DNA from: Hydrogenovibrio sp. UBA650
GTDB lineage: Bacteria > Pseudomonadota > Gammaproteobacteria > Thiomicrospirales > Thiomicrospiraceae
Length of the DNA: 6,576 nt
Assembly: GCA_002299245.1 (NCBI GenBank)
Contig: DBOI01000146.1
Span: 1 to 6,576, forward strand
Direction: 5' to 3'
Shown here: positions 6,557 to 6,576 of the stretch, one piece after another
Numbering within the stretch: the first letter of the stretch is position 1
Layout of the letters: each line of letters opens with the position of its first letter
Position numbers and translations under genes: made by a program
The notes under the pieces: generated by a model
Database searches by the model: none
What the model saw: only the letters and a program-made list of their open reading frames with translations
Told to the model about the DNA's origin: nothing

Positions 6557-6576
6557 ATGAGTAAATCAGAATTTTT

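Noticed and set aside
1..6576. Mobile element, CRISPR, tRNA, rRNA or defence system
   Set aside because: Coding density is high, all five genes belong to familiar chromosomal families, and I found no terminal inverted repeats, spaced direct repeats, tRNA-like cloverleaf or transposase/integrase motifs.

Overview
The window looks like ordinary chromosomal DNA from a Gram-negative gammaproteobacterium of low-to-moderate GC (about 40-45% by eye). The gene order yfgM-bamB-der matches the classical gammaproteobacterial hisS-yfgM-bamB-der block. The outer-membrane lipoprotein, the outer-membrane porin and the respiratory D-lactate dehydrogenase also fit that group. A marine oceanospirillid or Kangiella-like source is possible, but this is only an impression.

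Left half, + strand, bases 1-3225: the 3' part of yfgM (periplasmic TPR partner of the Sec translocon), then bamB (lipoprotein subunit of the outer-membrane beta-barrel assembly machine), then der (double-GTPase ribosome assembly factor). The gaps are short (33 and 73 nt) and hold no terminator, so this is probably one transcription unit. The bamB-der gap can form a 7-bp GC-rich hairpin. A strong symmetric hairpin with an A tract on one side and a T tract on the other follows der and probably ends transcription from both sides.

Right half, - strand, bases 6545-3318: dld (quinone-linked D-lactate dehydrogenase), a 180-nt gap with an intrinsic terminator just after dld, then an OprD-like outer-membrane porin with its own strong ribosome binding site. 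Same orientation and adjacency suggest, but do not prove, that the porin admits D-lactate or a related carboxylate that Dld oxidises. The terminator between them suggests at least partly separate transcription.

I see no mobile element, tRNA, rRNA, CRISPR array, toxin-antitoxin pair or defence gene, and no convincing new system. The points worth checking are small: a tryptophan-rich C-terminal tail and a replaced Asp in BamB, a Glu in the first G4 motif of Der, loop substitutions in Dld, the hairpin before der, and the dld-porin pairing.
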